Below, piece after piece: positions 16,506-26,586 of a DNA stretch of 64,000 nt. The DNA lies in contig NZ_CP010834.1 of assembly GCF_001548675.1 (NCBI RefSeq), positions 62,001-126,000 of the forward strand. The letters run 5' to 3'. Origin of the DNA: Methanobrevibacter sp. YE315 (GTDB taxonomy: Archaea > Methanobacteriota > Methanobacteria > Methanobacteriales > Methanobacteriaceae). The position numbers were made by a program, and so were the translations under genes. Position 1 is the stretch's first letter; each line of letters opens with the position of its first letter. The notes beneath the pieces were generated by a model. The model saw nothing but the letters and a program-made list of their open reading frames with translations. It was not told the origin of the DNA and did not search any database.

Positions 16506-17597
16506 ATGTCATTTTTAAAGCATAAAATATATGGAATGTTATTTTCCCTATTTAAGATTTTCCCAATTAACAAAAACAGAGTTTCATTTGTCATAGACTC
16601 CAACAAATCCTTTGAGGGCAATCTGGATTATATTAAAAAGGAGTTTGAAAGAAGGGGAGATTTCGAATTCAACTTTTTTTACAAGGATAAAATTTCATTT
16701 AATGATTTTAAAAATCTGGCGACTTCAAAATTCGTATTTTTAAATGATAACTTTTTCCCACTTGCCTTCATGAATTTTAAGGATGAAACATCCGTCATTC
16801 AATTATGGCATGCTCCGGGAGCTTCCAAAAAATTTGGCGGATCTGTATGCAGCGATGAAGAGCGAGAGATGTTATCAAAAGCCAGTGACAATACTGATTT
16901 TTTAATAACCTCTTCCAAAAATGTTGAAGATGAATATGCCGAAGCGTTTCAGATAGACAAATCAAAAATCAAACCTTTAGGCCTTCCAAGAATAGACTAT
17001 TATTTTGAAAATCATGATGTTGATGGGATTAAATCTGAATTCTGTCAAAAATATAATGTTTCCCCCGATAAGAAAATCATTCTTTATGCTCCAACCTTTA
17101 GGGATGAGAAGAAATACAATAACGTATTTGATTATCTTGATTTGGAAGACTTTAACGAAGCGTTGGGCGAAGAGTATGTTTTTGCTTTAAGGTTGCATCC
17201 TAAAATCAGGGATTTCTATGATGGGGACATTTCCTCAAAAGGCAAATACATTGATGTAAGCAGTTTCAAAAGCGAGCAAGAGCTGATGCTGATCAGCGAC
17301 ATGTTAATCACTGATTATTCATCCATAATGATTGAATATGCGATTTTGAAAAGGCCTATTGTATTTTTCACATATGACTTGGATAGCTATTTATCAAATG
17401 AACGCGGTTTTTATTATGATTTTAAGGAAACTGTTCCGGGACCAATTGTTTATACTTGTGAAGAACTAATTAATGTTATAGAGAACAATGAATTCGATGA
17501 GAGGAAAATTTCGGATTTTGTTCGCACACAATTTGATGCAATTGACGGTGAATCATCTAAAAGAATAACAGATTTTCTTTTAAATGAAGGTAGGTAA
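16506..17597 (+). CDS. CDP-glycerol glycerophosphotransferase-family protein (TagB/TagF-like)
   Basis: 363 aa. It contains the family motifs IQLWHAPGASKKFG and ITDYSSIMIEYAILKRPIVFFTYDLDSY. In Gram-positive bacteria this family polymerises or primes glycerol- or ribitol-phosphate teichoic acids at the inner membrane face. In a pseudomurein archaeon the acceptor is unknown, but a phosphodiester-linked surface polymer is a fair inference. No signal peptide. It is followed by GT2 genes in a tight operon. Confidence 0.85.
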   Translation: MSFLKHKIYGMLFSLFKIFPINKNRVSFVIDSNKSFEGNLDYIKKEFERRGDFEFNFFYKDKISFNDFKNLATSKFVFLNDNFFPLAFMNFKDETSVIQLWHAPGASKKFGGSVCSDEEREMLSKASDNTDFLITSSKNVEDEYAEAFQIDKSKIKPLGLPRIDYYFENHDVDGIKSEFCQKYNVSPDKKIILYAPTFRDEKKYNNVFDYLDLEDFNEALGEEYVFALRLHPKIRDFYDGDISSKGKYIDVSSFKSEQELMLISDMLITDYSSIMIEYAILKRPIVFFTYDLDSYLSNERGFYYDFKETVPGPIVYTCEELINVIENNEFDERKISDFVRTQFDAIDGESSKRITDFLLNEGR

Positions 17598-17598
17598 T

Positions 17599-18558
17599 AT
17601 GGATAATATTGATGTTAGTGTTATAGTTCCCGTTTATAATTTGTCGGAATATATAGGAAATACCCTTGATTCAATCATCTATCAGGATTTTAAGAATTTC
17701 GAACTGATAGTCATCGATGACGGGTCAACCGATAACAGCCTGGAAATTATAAACGATAAGTTATCCAGATCAAATCTGAATTACAATGTGATTCATCAGG
17801 AAAACGGTGGCGTAAGCAATGCCCGAAACAAGGGAATTGAAATGGCTAAAGGAAACTATCTTGTTTTTGTCGACGGCGATGACTACATTACCGGAAACCA
17901 TTTGTCTGAACTTTACAACGGCAAGACAGACTTTAGTTTAATACAGCTTGTAAAGAAGGACGGCGACAAGCTATCCACTCCTCATCATTATTCAAGAAGT
18001 GAAATTTCATGCAAGGACTTCATCAAAAAGGAATTGAACATGGAAATACCTTTTAATTTTTGCCAATTAATGTATAAGGCAAGCATTATCAAAGAAAACA
18101 ATATTAGGTTTAATACTGATGCAGTTTATGGCGAAGACACTGAATTTGCACTTAAGGCATTGGCTTTCGGCGATAGGATAGCCATCAGCAATGAAGTGAC
18201 TTATTATTATATTCAAAGGGAGGATTCCGCAATAAGGACATCAGATTTTAAACGTTTTGAAATAGTGGGAATTTTTGAAAATCTGGCGGAATTTTATAAA
18301 GGCATGGGCCAGAATGATTTATCTAATCTTATAATAACCTCAAGAATACCAAAAGCCATTTTCGGAAACATGAACTATTTTTTCTATAACGATTATGATT
18401 TTGATGAAGTAATCGGCAAAATGAAAGAATTGGACCTATTTGAAAAATTGTCAAAATATGAAGGGGACAAGAAATTCGCATATAAGATAAAGCTATTCTT
18501 TTTAAATCCAAAAATATATTATAAAATGTGGAAAAAATTCAAAAATTCAATTGATTGA
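17599..18558 (+). CDS. Glycosyltransferase family 2
   Basis: About 319 aa. A single GT-A domain begins VSVIVPVYNLSEYIGNTLDSI, followed by IDDGSTDNSLEI, GVSNARNKGIE and the metal-binding VDGDDYI. The C-terminal helical region has no obvious membrane span. An earlier in-frame ATG at 17584 lies inside the preceding gene; ATG 17599 with GGTAGGT before it and the usual family N-terminus is preferred. It acts on surface polysaccharide; the sugar is unknown. Confidence 0.9.
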   Translation: MDNIDVSVIVPVYNLSEYIGNTLDSIIYQDFKNFELIVIDDGSTDNSLEIINDKLSRSNLNYNVIHQENGGVSNARNKGIEMAKGNYLVFVDGDDYITGNHLSELYNGKTDFSLIQLVKKDGDKLSTPHHYSRSEISCKDFIKKELNMEIPFNFCQLMYKASIIKENNIRFNTDAVYGEDTEFALKALAFGDRIAISNEVTYYYIQREDSAIRTSDFKRFEIVGIFENLAEFYKGMGQNDLSNLIITSRIPKAIFGNMNYFFYNDYDFDEVIGKMKELDLFEKLSKYEGDKKFAYKIKLFFLNPKIYYKMWKKFKNSID

Positions 18559-18559
18559 T

Positions 18560-19519
18560 ATGAAGGTTTCTGTAGTAACGCCAAATTATAATGGGGAAAG
18601 ATTTCTTAAAACTTTTCTTGAATCGCTAAATGAAGACAGCGAATATATCGGAGAGGTAATTATCGTAGATAACGGATCCAGCGATAACAGCAGGCAGTAT
18701 CTTAAAAACAGCTCCTTTAATTTTCCCCTTGTTTTGATAGAAAATTCAGAAAATGTCGGCTTTTCACCGGCAGTCAATCAGGGGATTTTAGAATCCCAAA
18801 ACGATTTGATTTTTTCAATAAACAATGACACAGAAATTAAAAAAGGTTCAATAAAGGCTTTGATAGACTTGATTACATCCAGCGATGATATTTTTTCGGT
18901 GCAGGCCAAAATGCTTCAGTACAACAATAAGGAACTGATAGACGATGCCGGCGATGAATACAACTTGCTTGCATGGACTAAAAAAACAGGCGAAAACCAC
19001 CGTTCAGATGAATACACCGAAGTCAAAGACATATTTTCTAGCTGTGCTGGGGCGGCAATGTATAAAAAATCTGTTTTGGATGAAATCGGATTGTTTGATG
19101 ACAATTTTTTTGCATATATGGAAGATGTTGATTTGGCAATAAGATCAAGAATCCATGGCTATAGGAATCTGTTATGCCCGGATGCTGTTGTCTATCATAT
19201 CGGAAGCGCAACTTCAGGAAGCAGACATAACGAGTTCAAGGTAAGGCTTGCGGCCCGTAACAATGTATGGGTTGTCTATAAGAACCTTCCGATTCCTCTT
19301 AAAATCGTTAATTTCATTTTCCTGTTTTTAGGATTCTTAATTAAATATTTGTTTTTTGTAAAAAAGGGATTCGGTTCCACTTATCTGGATGGCCTGAAGG
19401 AAGGGTTGTCTACCAGAGGCAAAATCAGCAAGGTAAAATTCGAATTTGAAAATACGATAAATTATTTTAAAATCGAATACAGATTAATTATTAACACTCT
19501 TAAATTTTTAAAAAGATAA
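18560..19519 (+). CDS. Glycosyltransferase family 2 (rhamnosyltransferase-like)
   Basis: 319 aa from ATG 18560, one base after the previous stop; an upstream in-frame TTG lies inside the preceding gene. GT2 motifs are VSVVTPNYNGERFLKTFLESL, VDNGSSDNS, ENVGFSPAVNQGI and AYMEDVDLAIRSRIHGY. The last part carries a hydrophobic stretch near residues 255-275 (IVNFIFLFLGFLIKYLFFV), suggesting membrane association. The subfamily resembles rhamnosyltransferases, which fits the rfb genes upstream, but donor specificity is inferred. Confidence 0.88.
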   Translation: MKVSVVTPNYNGERFLKTFLESLNEDSEYIGEVIIVDNGSSDNSRQYLKNSSFNFPLVLIENSENVGFSPAVNQGILESQNDLIFSINNDTEIKKGSIKALIDLITSSDDIFSVQAKMLQYNNKELIDDAGDEYNLLAWTKKTGENHRSDEYTEVKDIFSSCAGAAMYKKSVLDEIGLFDDNFFAYMEDVDLAIRSRIHGYRNLLCPDAVVYHIGSATSGSRHNEFKVRLAARNNVWVVYKNLPIPLKIVNFIFLFLGFLIKYLFFVKKGFGSTYLDGLKEGLSTRGKISKVKFEFENTINYFKIEYRLIINTLKFLKR

Positions 19520-19531
19520 TCAGTGAGTCTT

Positions 19532-20389
19532 ATGGATCTTTCAGTTGTAATTGTAAATTATCAAACATACGAGTTAACTAAAAATACGGTTAATTCCATT
19601 TTTGAATATGATTATCCTTTTAGCTATGAAATTTTTGTGGTGGATAATGCTTCCAGTGATGATAGTTTATCCAAATTGCAGGATTATTTCAAGGATAGGG
19701 TAAATTTCATTGCTTCTAGCGAAAACAATGGTTTTGCAGCCGGAAACAATCAGGCATTGAGAATGGCCAAGGGAAGATATGTTTTGCTTTTAAATTCAGA
19801 TACCATAGTTTGGCAAGACACTTTGGAAAATATTTACAACTATATGGAAAAGCATCAGGATGTCGGAGCATGCGGCTGCAGGGTTCTTTTGGAAAACGGC
19901 CAACTCGACAAAGCATGCAAGAGAAGTTTTCCAAACGTCAAGAACTCTTTTTTCAGATTGTTCCACATACCGACCAACAGCAAGGATGACAACTATAATC
20001 TTGATAATCTGCCTGACGATGAAATTTATGAAATCGACTGCCTTACCGGAGCGTTCATGTTCATTAGGAATAAGGCTCTTGATGAGGTTGGATTTTTGGA
20101 TGAAACATTTTTCATGTACGGTGAAGACATAGACCTATGTTATAGGATTAAAAAGGCCGGCTGGAAGATAATTTATTATGGAGAGTCAAAAATAACTCAT
20201 TTGAAGGGTGCAAGCAGTAAAAAACAGAAGTCTAAATTAATTTATGAATTTTACCGTGCGATGTACATTTATTATAAAAAACATCATGCTGATGAGTCAT
20301 CATTTATTGTCAATTTCGTTGTTTATTTGGGAATTGCCTTATTATGTGTTTTAAAGCTATTTTTAAATTTATTTAAAAAGAAAAATTAA
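19532..20389 (+). CDS. Glycosyltransferase family 2 (WbbL/rhamnosyltransferase-like)
   Basis: About 285 aa. Motifs are LSVVIVNYQTYELTKNTVNS, VDNASSDDSLSKL, NNGFAAGNNQALRMAKG, LLLNSDT and MYGEDIDLCYRIKKAGW. The C-terminus has one hydrophobic segment and a lysine-rich end. It resembles dTDP-rhamnosyltransferases, matching the rhamnose operon. An in-frame GTG at 19523 is possible, but it reads better as part of the ribosome site for ATG 19532. Confidence 0.88.
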   Translation: MDLSVVIVNYQTYELTKNTVNSIFEYDYPFSYEIFVVDNASSDDSLSKLQDYFKDRVNFIASSENNGFAAGNNQALRMAKGRYVLLLNSDTIVWQDTLENIYNYMEKHQDVGACGCRVLLENGQLDKACKRSFPNVKNSFFRLFHIPTNSKDDNYNLDNLPDDEIYEIDCLTGAFMFIRNKALDEVGFLDETFFMYGEDIDLCYRIKKAGWKIIYYGESKITHLKGASSKKQKSKLIYEFYRAMYIYYKKHHADESSFIVNFVVYLGIALLCVLKLFLNLFKKKN

Positions 20390-20442
20390 TTAATGTAATA
20401 CAACAAATAAGTGTATTGAAACTAGTTTTTTTGGTAATTGTC

Positions 20443-21846
20443 ATGATAAAAGAGAATCAACGAATATTGAACATAACTTTAGTATTACTGGATGTTATAG
20501 TGATTGCTCTAGCATTCATATGTTCATTTTTTTTGAGGTTTAAAACGACATTTTTCGGTCCTATTGGAGCTCATTTAGGTTTTCAAAGTTATCTTATATT
20601 TTTCACATTCGCTGTGGTGCCTGTTTATCTGATTTTGTATTTTGCGTTTGGGCTTTATAAGCCGCGTAGAACATATAGGACTAATTTTTCCGAAGCAACA
20701 CAGATTATAAAGGTTAACATTTTAGCTTTTATAACATTAGTTTCTATTCTGTTTATCATAAATCAACCAAACTTTTCAAGGATAATGATGTTCCTATTGG
20801 CTATCATTGCAACAACCTTTGGAATTATTGAAAGATTGATTATTAGGGAAAGTTTAAAGAAAATCAGGATAAATAACAGGAACATCAAGCATATTTTAAT
20901 TGTAGGAGATAATGATCTGGCTTTTACATTTGCGCGAAGAATTCATGAAAATCCTTATTTAGGTTTTGTCGTCAGCGGTTTTTTAGGACGTTCAGAACAT
21001 ATCGGCATGGAAATTGAAGGAAGTAGAGTAATTGGAGCTTTCAAGGACATAGATGATATTCTTGATAAGCATAGGTATGATAGGGTTGTTCTGGCAATTC
21101 CTTTGAAGTATTATTATCGTATCGACGAGCTTGTGGAAAGCTGCGAAAGAGTTGGAATCAAGGCGGAAATCATTCCGGATTACATTAGGTACTTCCCGGC
21201 ACAGCCGTCAGTAGACATGATAGAGGACATTCCAATCATCAATATCCGTTATGTTCCGTTGGATGACGATTTTAATAAGTTCTTGAAATATACTTCAGAC
21301 TATATAATTTCAATAATAGCTATTATTATAACATCTCCCGTCATGATTTTGACAGCAATTGCAATCAAATTAACCTCTCCGGGCCCAATTATCTTCAAGC
21401 AGGAAAGAATAGGCCACAATGCTAAGCCGTTCATGATGTATAAGTTCCGCAGTATGAAGGTTCAAGATCCGAATGAGGAAAAATCAGAATGGACAACAAA
21501 GGACGATCCGAGAAAAACCAAAGTCGGAGACTTTATTAGAAAAACTAGTATCGATGAGTTGCCACAATTTTTCAATGTTTTAAAAGGAGATATGAGTGTT
21601 GTTGGTCCAAGACCTGAAAGGCCATATTTTGTAGAACAATTTAAGGAGACCATTCCAAAATACATGGTCAAGCATCAAGTCAAGCCGGGGTTGACCGGTT
21701 GGGCTCAAATTCATGGATGTCGTGGAGACACATCTATTGCACAACGTATTGAATATGATATAGAGTACGTAGAGAACTGGCATATGGGTTTAGATTTGGC
21801 TATAATGATTAAAACCACAGTCAAGAAAAATCCTAATGCATATTAG
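20443..21846 (+). CDS. Polyprenyl-phosphate sugar-1-phosphate transferase (WbaP/EpsE-like)
   Basis: About 467 aa. It has four N-terminal membrane spans, a CoA-binding-like Rossmann region near 140-230 (HILIVGDNDLAFTFARRIHE), one more span, then the bacterial sugar transferase domain with SPGPIIFKQERIGHNAKPF, MYKFRSM, SIDELPQFFNVLKGDMS and VGPRPERP. It transfers a sugar-1-phosphate from a nucleotide sugar to a membrane lipid phosphate, starting repeat-unit assembly. ATG 20443 is preferred to TTG 20416 because it begins the conserved N-terminus. It ends the polysaccharide gene run. Confidence 0.9.
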   Translation: MIKENQRILNITLVLLDVIVIALAFICSFFLRFKTTFFGPIGAHLGFQSYLIFFTFAVVPVYLILYFAFGLYKPRRTYRTNFSEATQIIKVNILAFITLVSILFIINQPNFSRIMMFLLAIIATTFGIIERLIIRESLKKIRINNRNIKHILIVGDNDLAFTFARRIHENPYLGFVVSGFLGRSEHIGMEIEGSRVIGAFKDIDDILDKHRYDRVVLAIPLKYYYRIDELVESCERVGIKAEIIPDYIRYFPAQPSVDMIEDIPIINIRYVPLDDDFNKFLKYTSDYIISIIAIIITSPVMILTAIAIKLTSPGPIIFKQERIGHNAKPFMMYKFRSMKVQDPNEEKSEWTTKDDPRKTKVGDFIRKTSIDELPQFFNVLKGDMSVVGPRPERPYFVEQFKETIPKYMVKHQVKPGLTGWAQIHGCRGDTSIAQRIEYDIEYVENWHMGLDLAIMIKTTVKKNPNAY

Positions 21847-22001
21847 TTATTTTACGCATTTTCACACATCTGCACTTAAGTAATATTTATATAAATTTTT
21901 TTTATTAAGTAGTATATAGATTACTTTTCAAATGCTCTCTCTAATACTTTATATACATTCCAATTATAAATTAATAATTAACTTTCTATGAGGGGTTTGG
22001 T
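21847..22001 (+). promoter_or_regulatory. Promoter of the RPA/radA genes
   Basis: A 155-bp AT-rich gap. CTTTATATAC at about 21948-21957 is a good TATA box, which would place the start near 21980. GAGGGG lies seven bases before the RPA ATG as ribosome site. A second TATA-like ATTTATATAAA occurs near 21885-21895. T-rich DNA after the preceding stop may end the polysaccharide transcript. Confidence 0.5.
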
Positions 22002-24662
22002 ATGCAAGAAGAAATTTTAGAATTATACGAAAAAATTAAAGATCAAATTTCACAAGAGCAATTCCAAGTTGAAATGAACGAAGTTCGTGAAAGCTTTGGA
22101 TTAGATTTTGTAGATGACTTAGACTGTGCTCGTGAAGTCTTAAAAAATCATGGAATTGATGTTTCATCAATAGTACCTCAAAAAGAAAACGAAGCAACCG
22201 AAGAGCTACCTTTTGAAATATCATCCGATGATGATGCAGGAGAAGTAAATCAAGAAGAACAAGGATTTACAATGACTGAAGAGATACAGGAAAAGTATGA
22301 TAAGGTTAAGGACTTAATCACCGAAGAGGAATTCCTTTCCAGAATGAACGATTTTAAAAGTCAGGAAGTGGATAATCCTTTCATGAATGCTTCCGGATTT
22401 GCTGACATGGTAGTCGGCGAATTGATAACTGAAGAAGTTGAAGTGGTTTCAGAAAAACCGGAATATGCAGTTGACACTATCGACAAACTTGAAGAAGGAA
22501 GCAAAGATGTTACCATTTCCGGTAGAGTAATTTCAATTTCAAATCCAAGATCATTTAAAACTCGAAAAGGGCAAAACGGTGAAGTTTGCAATGTCGAGTT
22601 AAAAGACAACACCGGTGAAATTAGAGCTGTATTCTGGACTCAAAACATTAAACTTCTTAAAAATATCAAAGAAGGAAACATTATTCAAATCAAAAATGTC
22701 GATATCAAAGACGGATTTTCCGGATTAGAGGCAAATTTAAGACCTAGATCAACTGTTAAACAGTTAGCTGAAGATCCTTCTAAATTCCCTGAATATGAAG
22801 AGACAATTACAGACATTGCTGATATCAAACCGGACACTAAAGTGAATGTTATTGCAAGAATTGTTAGAATTCCAACTATCAGAAGCTATGAAAAGAATGG
22901 AAAAGAAGGAAAAGTTGCTTCAATAGAATTGCAAGACGCTTCCGGAAAAATCTCATACACCTTATGGAATAAAAATGTTGAATTGATTGACAGTTTAAAA
23001 TTAGAAGACGGAGATACAGTCAAAATAATTCAAGCCCAAGCCCGTGAAAGAATTGACAGAGATGGAAATAGCGAAATTTCCTTAACTCATTGGGATGGTA
23101 GAATTATTAAAGGCGATTTTGATGTTCCTGAAGTTGAACAGGAGTTTACCCCAATCGCCGATTTAAGTGAGCAAAAGGATGTTTCAATTATAGGTATTGT
23201 TTCAAGACTCCAGGATGTTAGAACATTTACCAGAAAAACTGATGGCAATGAAGGAAAATTAAGGAATTTTGATGTAAGGGATGTAACCGGCGAAATTAGG
23301 GTTACACTCTGGGGTGATGATACAGATCTGCCAATAAAGAAAGGAGACATTGTAAAAATTATCGGCGGTGATGTAAGATATGATGAGTACACCCAAAGCC
23401 AATATTCAATGAATACTAATTTTAATACTCAAATCACTATTAACCCGGAAAATCTACCAATTGAAGAGCTTGATGAATTGGAGTCATTAAAAAATGAATT
23501 AAGACCAACCCCTATTGGCGAGATTTATACAATTGATGATGATGGTATAGAGATTGATGTTGTAGGTAGAATTCTATCAGTTGAGGATATTAACGAGTTC
23601 CAAAGAGATGACGGCTCCGTTGGTATAGTCCGTTCAGTCCTCTTTGCTGACGAATCAGGCAAAGTTAGATTGGCTTTATGGAATGAACGTGCACAGGAAG
23701 ATTATAAAGTTGGAGACGCATATCAAATCGAAAATGCAAGAACCAGACTTGGAATGTACAGTGTAGATTTAAACATCGGAACTACTTCCCGTGTAATTAA
23801 ATTATCCGAAGAACAAGCATCCGCTAGGTTCATACCTGAATTATCCACTTTAGAGAAAACATTATATGATTATAAGAAGATTTCTGACCTTGATGAAGAT
23901 GATCAAGATGTTATCGTCATTGGTAGAATCATTGAATTATATGAAGTCCGTAAATTCGATAGGGATAATGGGGATGAAGGTTTTGTTAGAAATATGGAAG
24001 TTGCTGACGATACAGGTTCTCTTAAAGTTGTCCTTTGGGACGACGATGCTAAAAAGGAATTTGAAGTAGGTCAGCCAATTAAATTACAAAATCCTCGCTT
24101 ATCTTTAGATATGGATAATCGTATAGAAGCAAATGTAAATAGAAGTACAGCTATTCTTGAACCTAGTGAAAGCGAATTGGAGAAATTACCTTCCCAAGAA
24201 GAATTAATGGAAGCGATCTATGTTTCAAAACCTATTGAAGCTTTAACTGAAGATGACACAAATGTTTGTGTAACTGGTACCATTAAAGAAGTTTTTACTC
24301 AAAGAACTATTCTTAAAAAATGTCCAAACTGCAGAGCTAATGTTGAAGAAACTGATGACGAATATATTTGTGATAATTGTGGTAATGTATTTGATGAGCC
24401 TGATTACATTCTTATGATTCCAACCAGGATTGAAGATGATACCGGTGAAATTCAAGTTACATTCTTTGATAATTTAGCCGAAGAATTAATCGGAATGAAA
24501 AAAGAGGAAATTGTTAGCCTTGTTGAAGATGGTTATTCAATTGAAGATAAGATTGAAGATTTGAATGGACAAACCATTGAAATAATTGCTAATGTTAGTT
24601 TTGATGAATATAATGAAGAAAATAGGTTAAATCCTAAGAAAATTTTATCTAAATATTTTTAA
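22002..24662 (+). CDS. rpa: Replication protein A, multi-OB-fold single-stranded DNA-binding protein
   Basis: 886 aa. Six OB-type repeats with the pattern V..GRI....R.F....G..G.VRN....D.TG.IRV.LW lie near residues 165, 280, 390, 515, 640 and 755. The last contains a zinc ribbon (CPNCRANVEE then CDNCG, near 773-795), as in other euryarchaeal RPAs. The N-terminus has two copies of a short helical unit (EILELYEKIKDQIS and EIQEKYDKVKDLIT). It protects ssDNA in replication and repair. radA follows at once, giving a recombination pair. Confidence 0.92.
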   Translation: MQEEILELYEKIKDQISQEQFQVEMNEVRESFGLDFVDDLDCAREVLKNHGIDVSSIVPQKENEATEELPFEISSDDDAGEVNQEEQGFTMTEEIQEKYDKVKDLITEEEFLSRMNDFKSQEVDNPFMNASGFADMVVGELITEEVEVVSEKPEYAVDTIDKLEEGSKDVTISGRVISISNPRSFKTRKGQNGEVCNVELKDNTGEIRAVFWTQNIKLLKNIKEGNIIQIKNVDIKDGFSGLEANLRPRSTVKQLAEDPSKFPEYEETITDIADIKPDTKVNVIARIVRIPTIRSYEKNGKEGKVASIELQDASGKISYTLWNKNVELIDSLKLEDGDTVKIIQAQARERIDRDGNSEISLTHWDGRIIKGDFDVPEVEQEFTPIADLSEQKDVSIIGIVSRLQDVRTFTRKTDGNEGKLRNFDVRDVTGEIRVTLWGDDTDLPIKKGDIVKIIGGDVRYDEYTQSQYSMNTNFNTQITINPENLPIEELDELESLKNELRPTPIGEIYTIDDDGIEIDVVGRILSVEDINEFQRDDGSVGIVRSVLFADESGKVRLALWNERAQEDYKVGDAYQIENARTRLGMYSVDLNIGTTSRVIKLSEEQASARFIPELSTLEKTLYDYKKISDLDEDDQDVIVIGRIIELYEVRKFDRDNGDEGFVRNMEVADDTGSLKVVLWDDDAKKEFEVGQPIKLQNPRLSLDMDNRIEANVNRSTAILEPSESELEKLPSQEELMEAIYVSKPIEALTEDDTNVCVTGTIKEVFTQRTILKKCPNCRANVEETDDEYICDNCGNVFDEPDYILMIPTRIEDDTGEIQVTFFDNLAEELIGMKKEEIVSLVEDGYSIEDKIEDLNGQTIEIIANVSFDEYNEENRLNPKKILSKYF

Positions 24663-24684
24663 ATGAACGTGAGGAATGATTATT

Positions 24685-25620
24685 ATGGTTGAATTGAGTG
24701 ATTTACCTGGTGTTGGTGAAAAAACAGCAGAAAAATTAGTAGATGCAGGTTTCGCTGATATGATGAGATTAGCTACTGCTACTCCAAAAGAATTATCTGT
24801 TAAAGCAGAAATTGGTGAAGGTGTCGCTGAAAAAGTAATTGAAGCTGCACGTAGAGCTGAAAACATTGATTTTGAAACTGCATTCGATGTACTTGAAAGA
24901 AGAAGAGATGTTGGTCACATTACTGTTGGAAGCCAAGAATTCAATGATTTAATCGGTGGAGGAATTGAAACCCAATCTATCACTGAAGTATTCGGTGAAT
25001 TCGGATCAGGTAAAAGTCAAATTTCCCATGAATTGGCCGTAACAGTACAGTTACCTAAAGAGCTTGGTGGTCTTGATGGTGAATGTGTATTCATCGATAC
25101 TGAAAATACATTCCGTCCAGAAAGAATTGAACAAATCGCAAATGGTTTTGAATTGGATATTGATGAAGTATTACACAAAATCCATGTTGCCCGTGCATTC
25201 AACTCTTCACATCAAATCTTAATGGTGGATAAAATCAATGAACTTATCCAAAGTGGTGTTAATATTAAATTGGTCATTGTAGATTCATTAATGGCACATT
25301 TCAGAGCTGAATATGTTGGAAGGGAATCATTAGCTGTAAGACAACAAAAATTAAATCAGCATTTACATTCACTTCAACAAATCGCTAATACATACAATGT
25401 TGCTGTATTCATTACCAATCAAGTTCAAGCAAAACCAGATTCCTTCTTTGGAAGTCCTACAAAAGCTATTGGTGGTCACGTTTTAGGTCACGCTTCCACT
25501 TACAGAATCTGGCTTAAAAAAGGTTTGGCCGGAAAAAGAATTGCACGTTTAGTCGATTCACCTCATTTGCCTGAAGGTGAATGTGTATTTAAAATTACTA
25601 GCGAAGGTATCGTTAGCTAA
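24685..25620 (+). CDS. radA: DNA repair and recombination protein RadA
   Basis: 311 aa archaeal RecA/Rad51 recombinase. An N-terminal helix-hairpin-helix domain ([19 protein letters not shown]) is followed by the ATPase core with Walker [10 protein letters not shown] near residue 104 and Walker B region [13 protein letters not shown]. The DNA-loop segments around [11 protein letters not shown] and [12 protein letters not shown] are intact. The open frame reaches ATG 24676, but GAGGAATGAT spacing favours ATG 24685, where the family N-terminus begins. It performs homologous strand exchange. A T-rich tract after the stop is the likely terminator. Confidence 0.96.
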   Translation: MVELSDLPGVGEKTAEKLVDAGFADMMRLATATPKELSVKAEIGEGVAEKVIEAARRAENIDFETAFDVLERRRDVGHITVGSQEFNDLIGGGIETQSITEVFGEFGSGKSQISHELAVTVQLPKELGGLDGECVFIDTENTFRPERIEQIANGFELDIDEVLHKIHVARAFNSSHQILMVDKINELIQSGVNIKLVIVDSLMAHFRAEYVGRESLAVRQQKLNQHLHSLQQIANTYNVAVFITNQVQAKPDSFFGSPTKAIGGHVLGHASTYRIWLKKGLAGKRIARLVDSPHLPEGECVFKITSEGIVS

Positions 25621-25680
25621 TTTTAACTTTTTTTCTTTTTTTATTAAATTTTAAATACTTTTTTTTAATTAATTATAATT
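25621..25680 (+). promoter_or_regulatory. radA terminator tract and AEC transporter promoter
   Basis: Oligo-T runs at 25628-25642 follow the radA stop and fit archaeal T-tract termination. TTAAATAC at about 25651-25658 is TATA-like and would place a start at about 25680, right at the next ATG, so the transporter message may be leaderless. No ribosome site is seen before that ATG. Confidence 0.45.
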
Positions 25681-26586
25681 ATGAATAATATTGAAATTAC
25701 TATTTTGTCAATCATCTTAATGATTGCTTTGGGTTATTTTCTTAAAAGAATTGATTTTTTAAGTGAAAGTGATATTGATCCATTTAATAAGATAGTAATG
25801 TATATTCTATTGCCCTGCATGATTTTTCATGCGATTTACAGTTCTGATTTGTCCTTGATTCCAAAATTAGGAATTTTGCCTTTTATAGTCATTGTTTCGT
25901 CTTTAGTTACTGGGGCAGTTTCCTATTTTGTCTTGAAGAGATTAGGATTTGATGATGTAAGGCTATGGTCTGTTTTAGTAACAGTCATGATTGCCAATAC
26001 TGGTTTTATGGGATATCCGGTTACTTTAGGAATTTTCGGTCAGGAAGGATTCTTAAGGGCCATATTTTGTGACATGGCAACCTTATGTATCTTTTTATTC
26101 TTGTCTTTCCTTTTAATTTTGAGATTCGGAGGCACTATAAAAACAGCATTAAAAAAGATTTTGCTGTTTCCGACTTTGTGGGCTGTGGTTTTGGGTTTGG
26201 CTTTCAATTCATGCGGCATTCCTATTGGGCCTGTTTTGGACAATACCATTAACTATTTGGGTCAGGGTGCCATTCCGTTGATAATGATTGCTTTGGGATT
26301 GTCCATTGACTTTTCTGCAATATCCAGGAGCAAATCAATGATTGCGTTTACTTCTGTCATGAAACTTGCATTTTTCCCATTCGTTGCATTTGTCATCGCA
26401 TCCCAATTGGGTTTGGTTGATCTTCAGTATAAGGTTTCTATTGTTGAGGCTGCAATGCCATCCGGAATGATGTCTCTGTTGCTTGCCATAACATACAAAC
26501 TGGATTATGAATTGACATCGGATTGTATACTAATCAACACTGTAATCTCTTTGATTACACTTCCGCTGATTATCATGATATTATAG
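25681..26586 (+). CDS. AEC-family (auxin efflux carrier) transporter
   Basis: 301 aa with about ten hydrophobic spans. Family features are the N-terminal LGYFLKRIDFLSE segment, FNKIVMYILLPCMIF, the conserved NTGFMGYPV in the middle and EAAMPSGMMSLLLA in the C-terminal half. The substrate is unknown; bacterial relatives carry dicarboxylates such as malate. It is full length for the family and not in an obvious operon. Confidence 0.85.
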   Translation: MNNIEITILSIILMIALGYFLKRIDFLSESDIDPFNKIVMYILLPCMIFHAIYSSDLSLIPKLGILPFIVIVSSLVTGAVSYFVLKRLGFDDVRLWSVLVTVMIANTGFMGYPVTLGIFGQEGFLRAIFCDMATLCIFLFLSFLLILRFGGTIKTALKKILLFPTLWAVVLGLAFNSCGIPIGPVLDNTINYLGQGAIPLIMIALGLSIDFSAISRSKSMIAFTSVMKLAFFPFVAFVIASQLGLVDLQYKVSIVEAAMPSGMMSLLLAITYKLDYELTSDCILINTVISLITLPLIIMIL

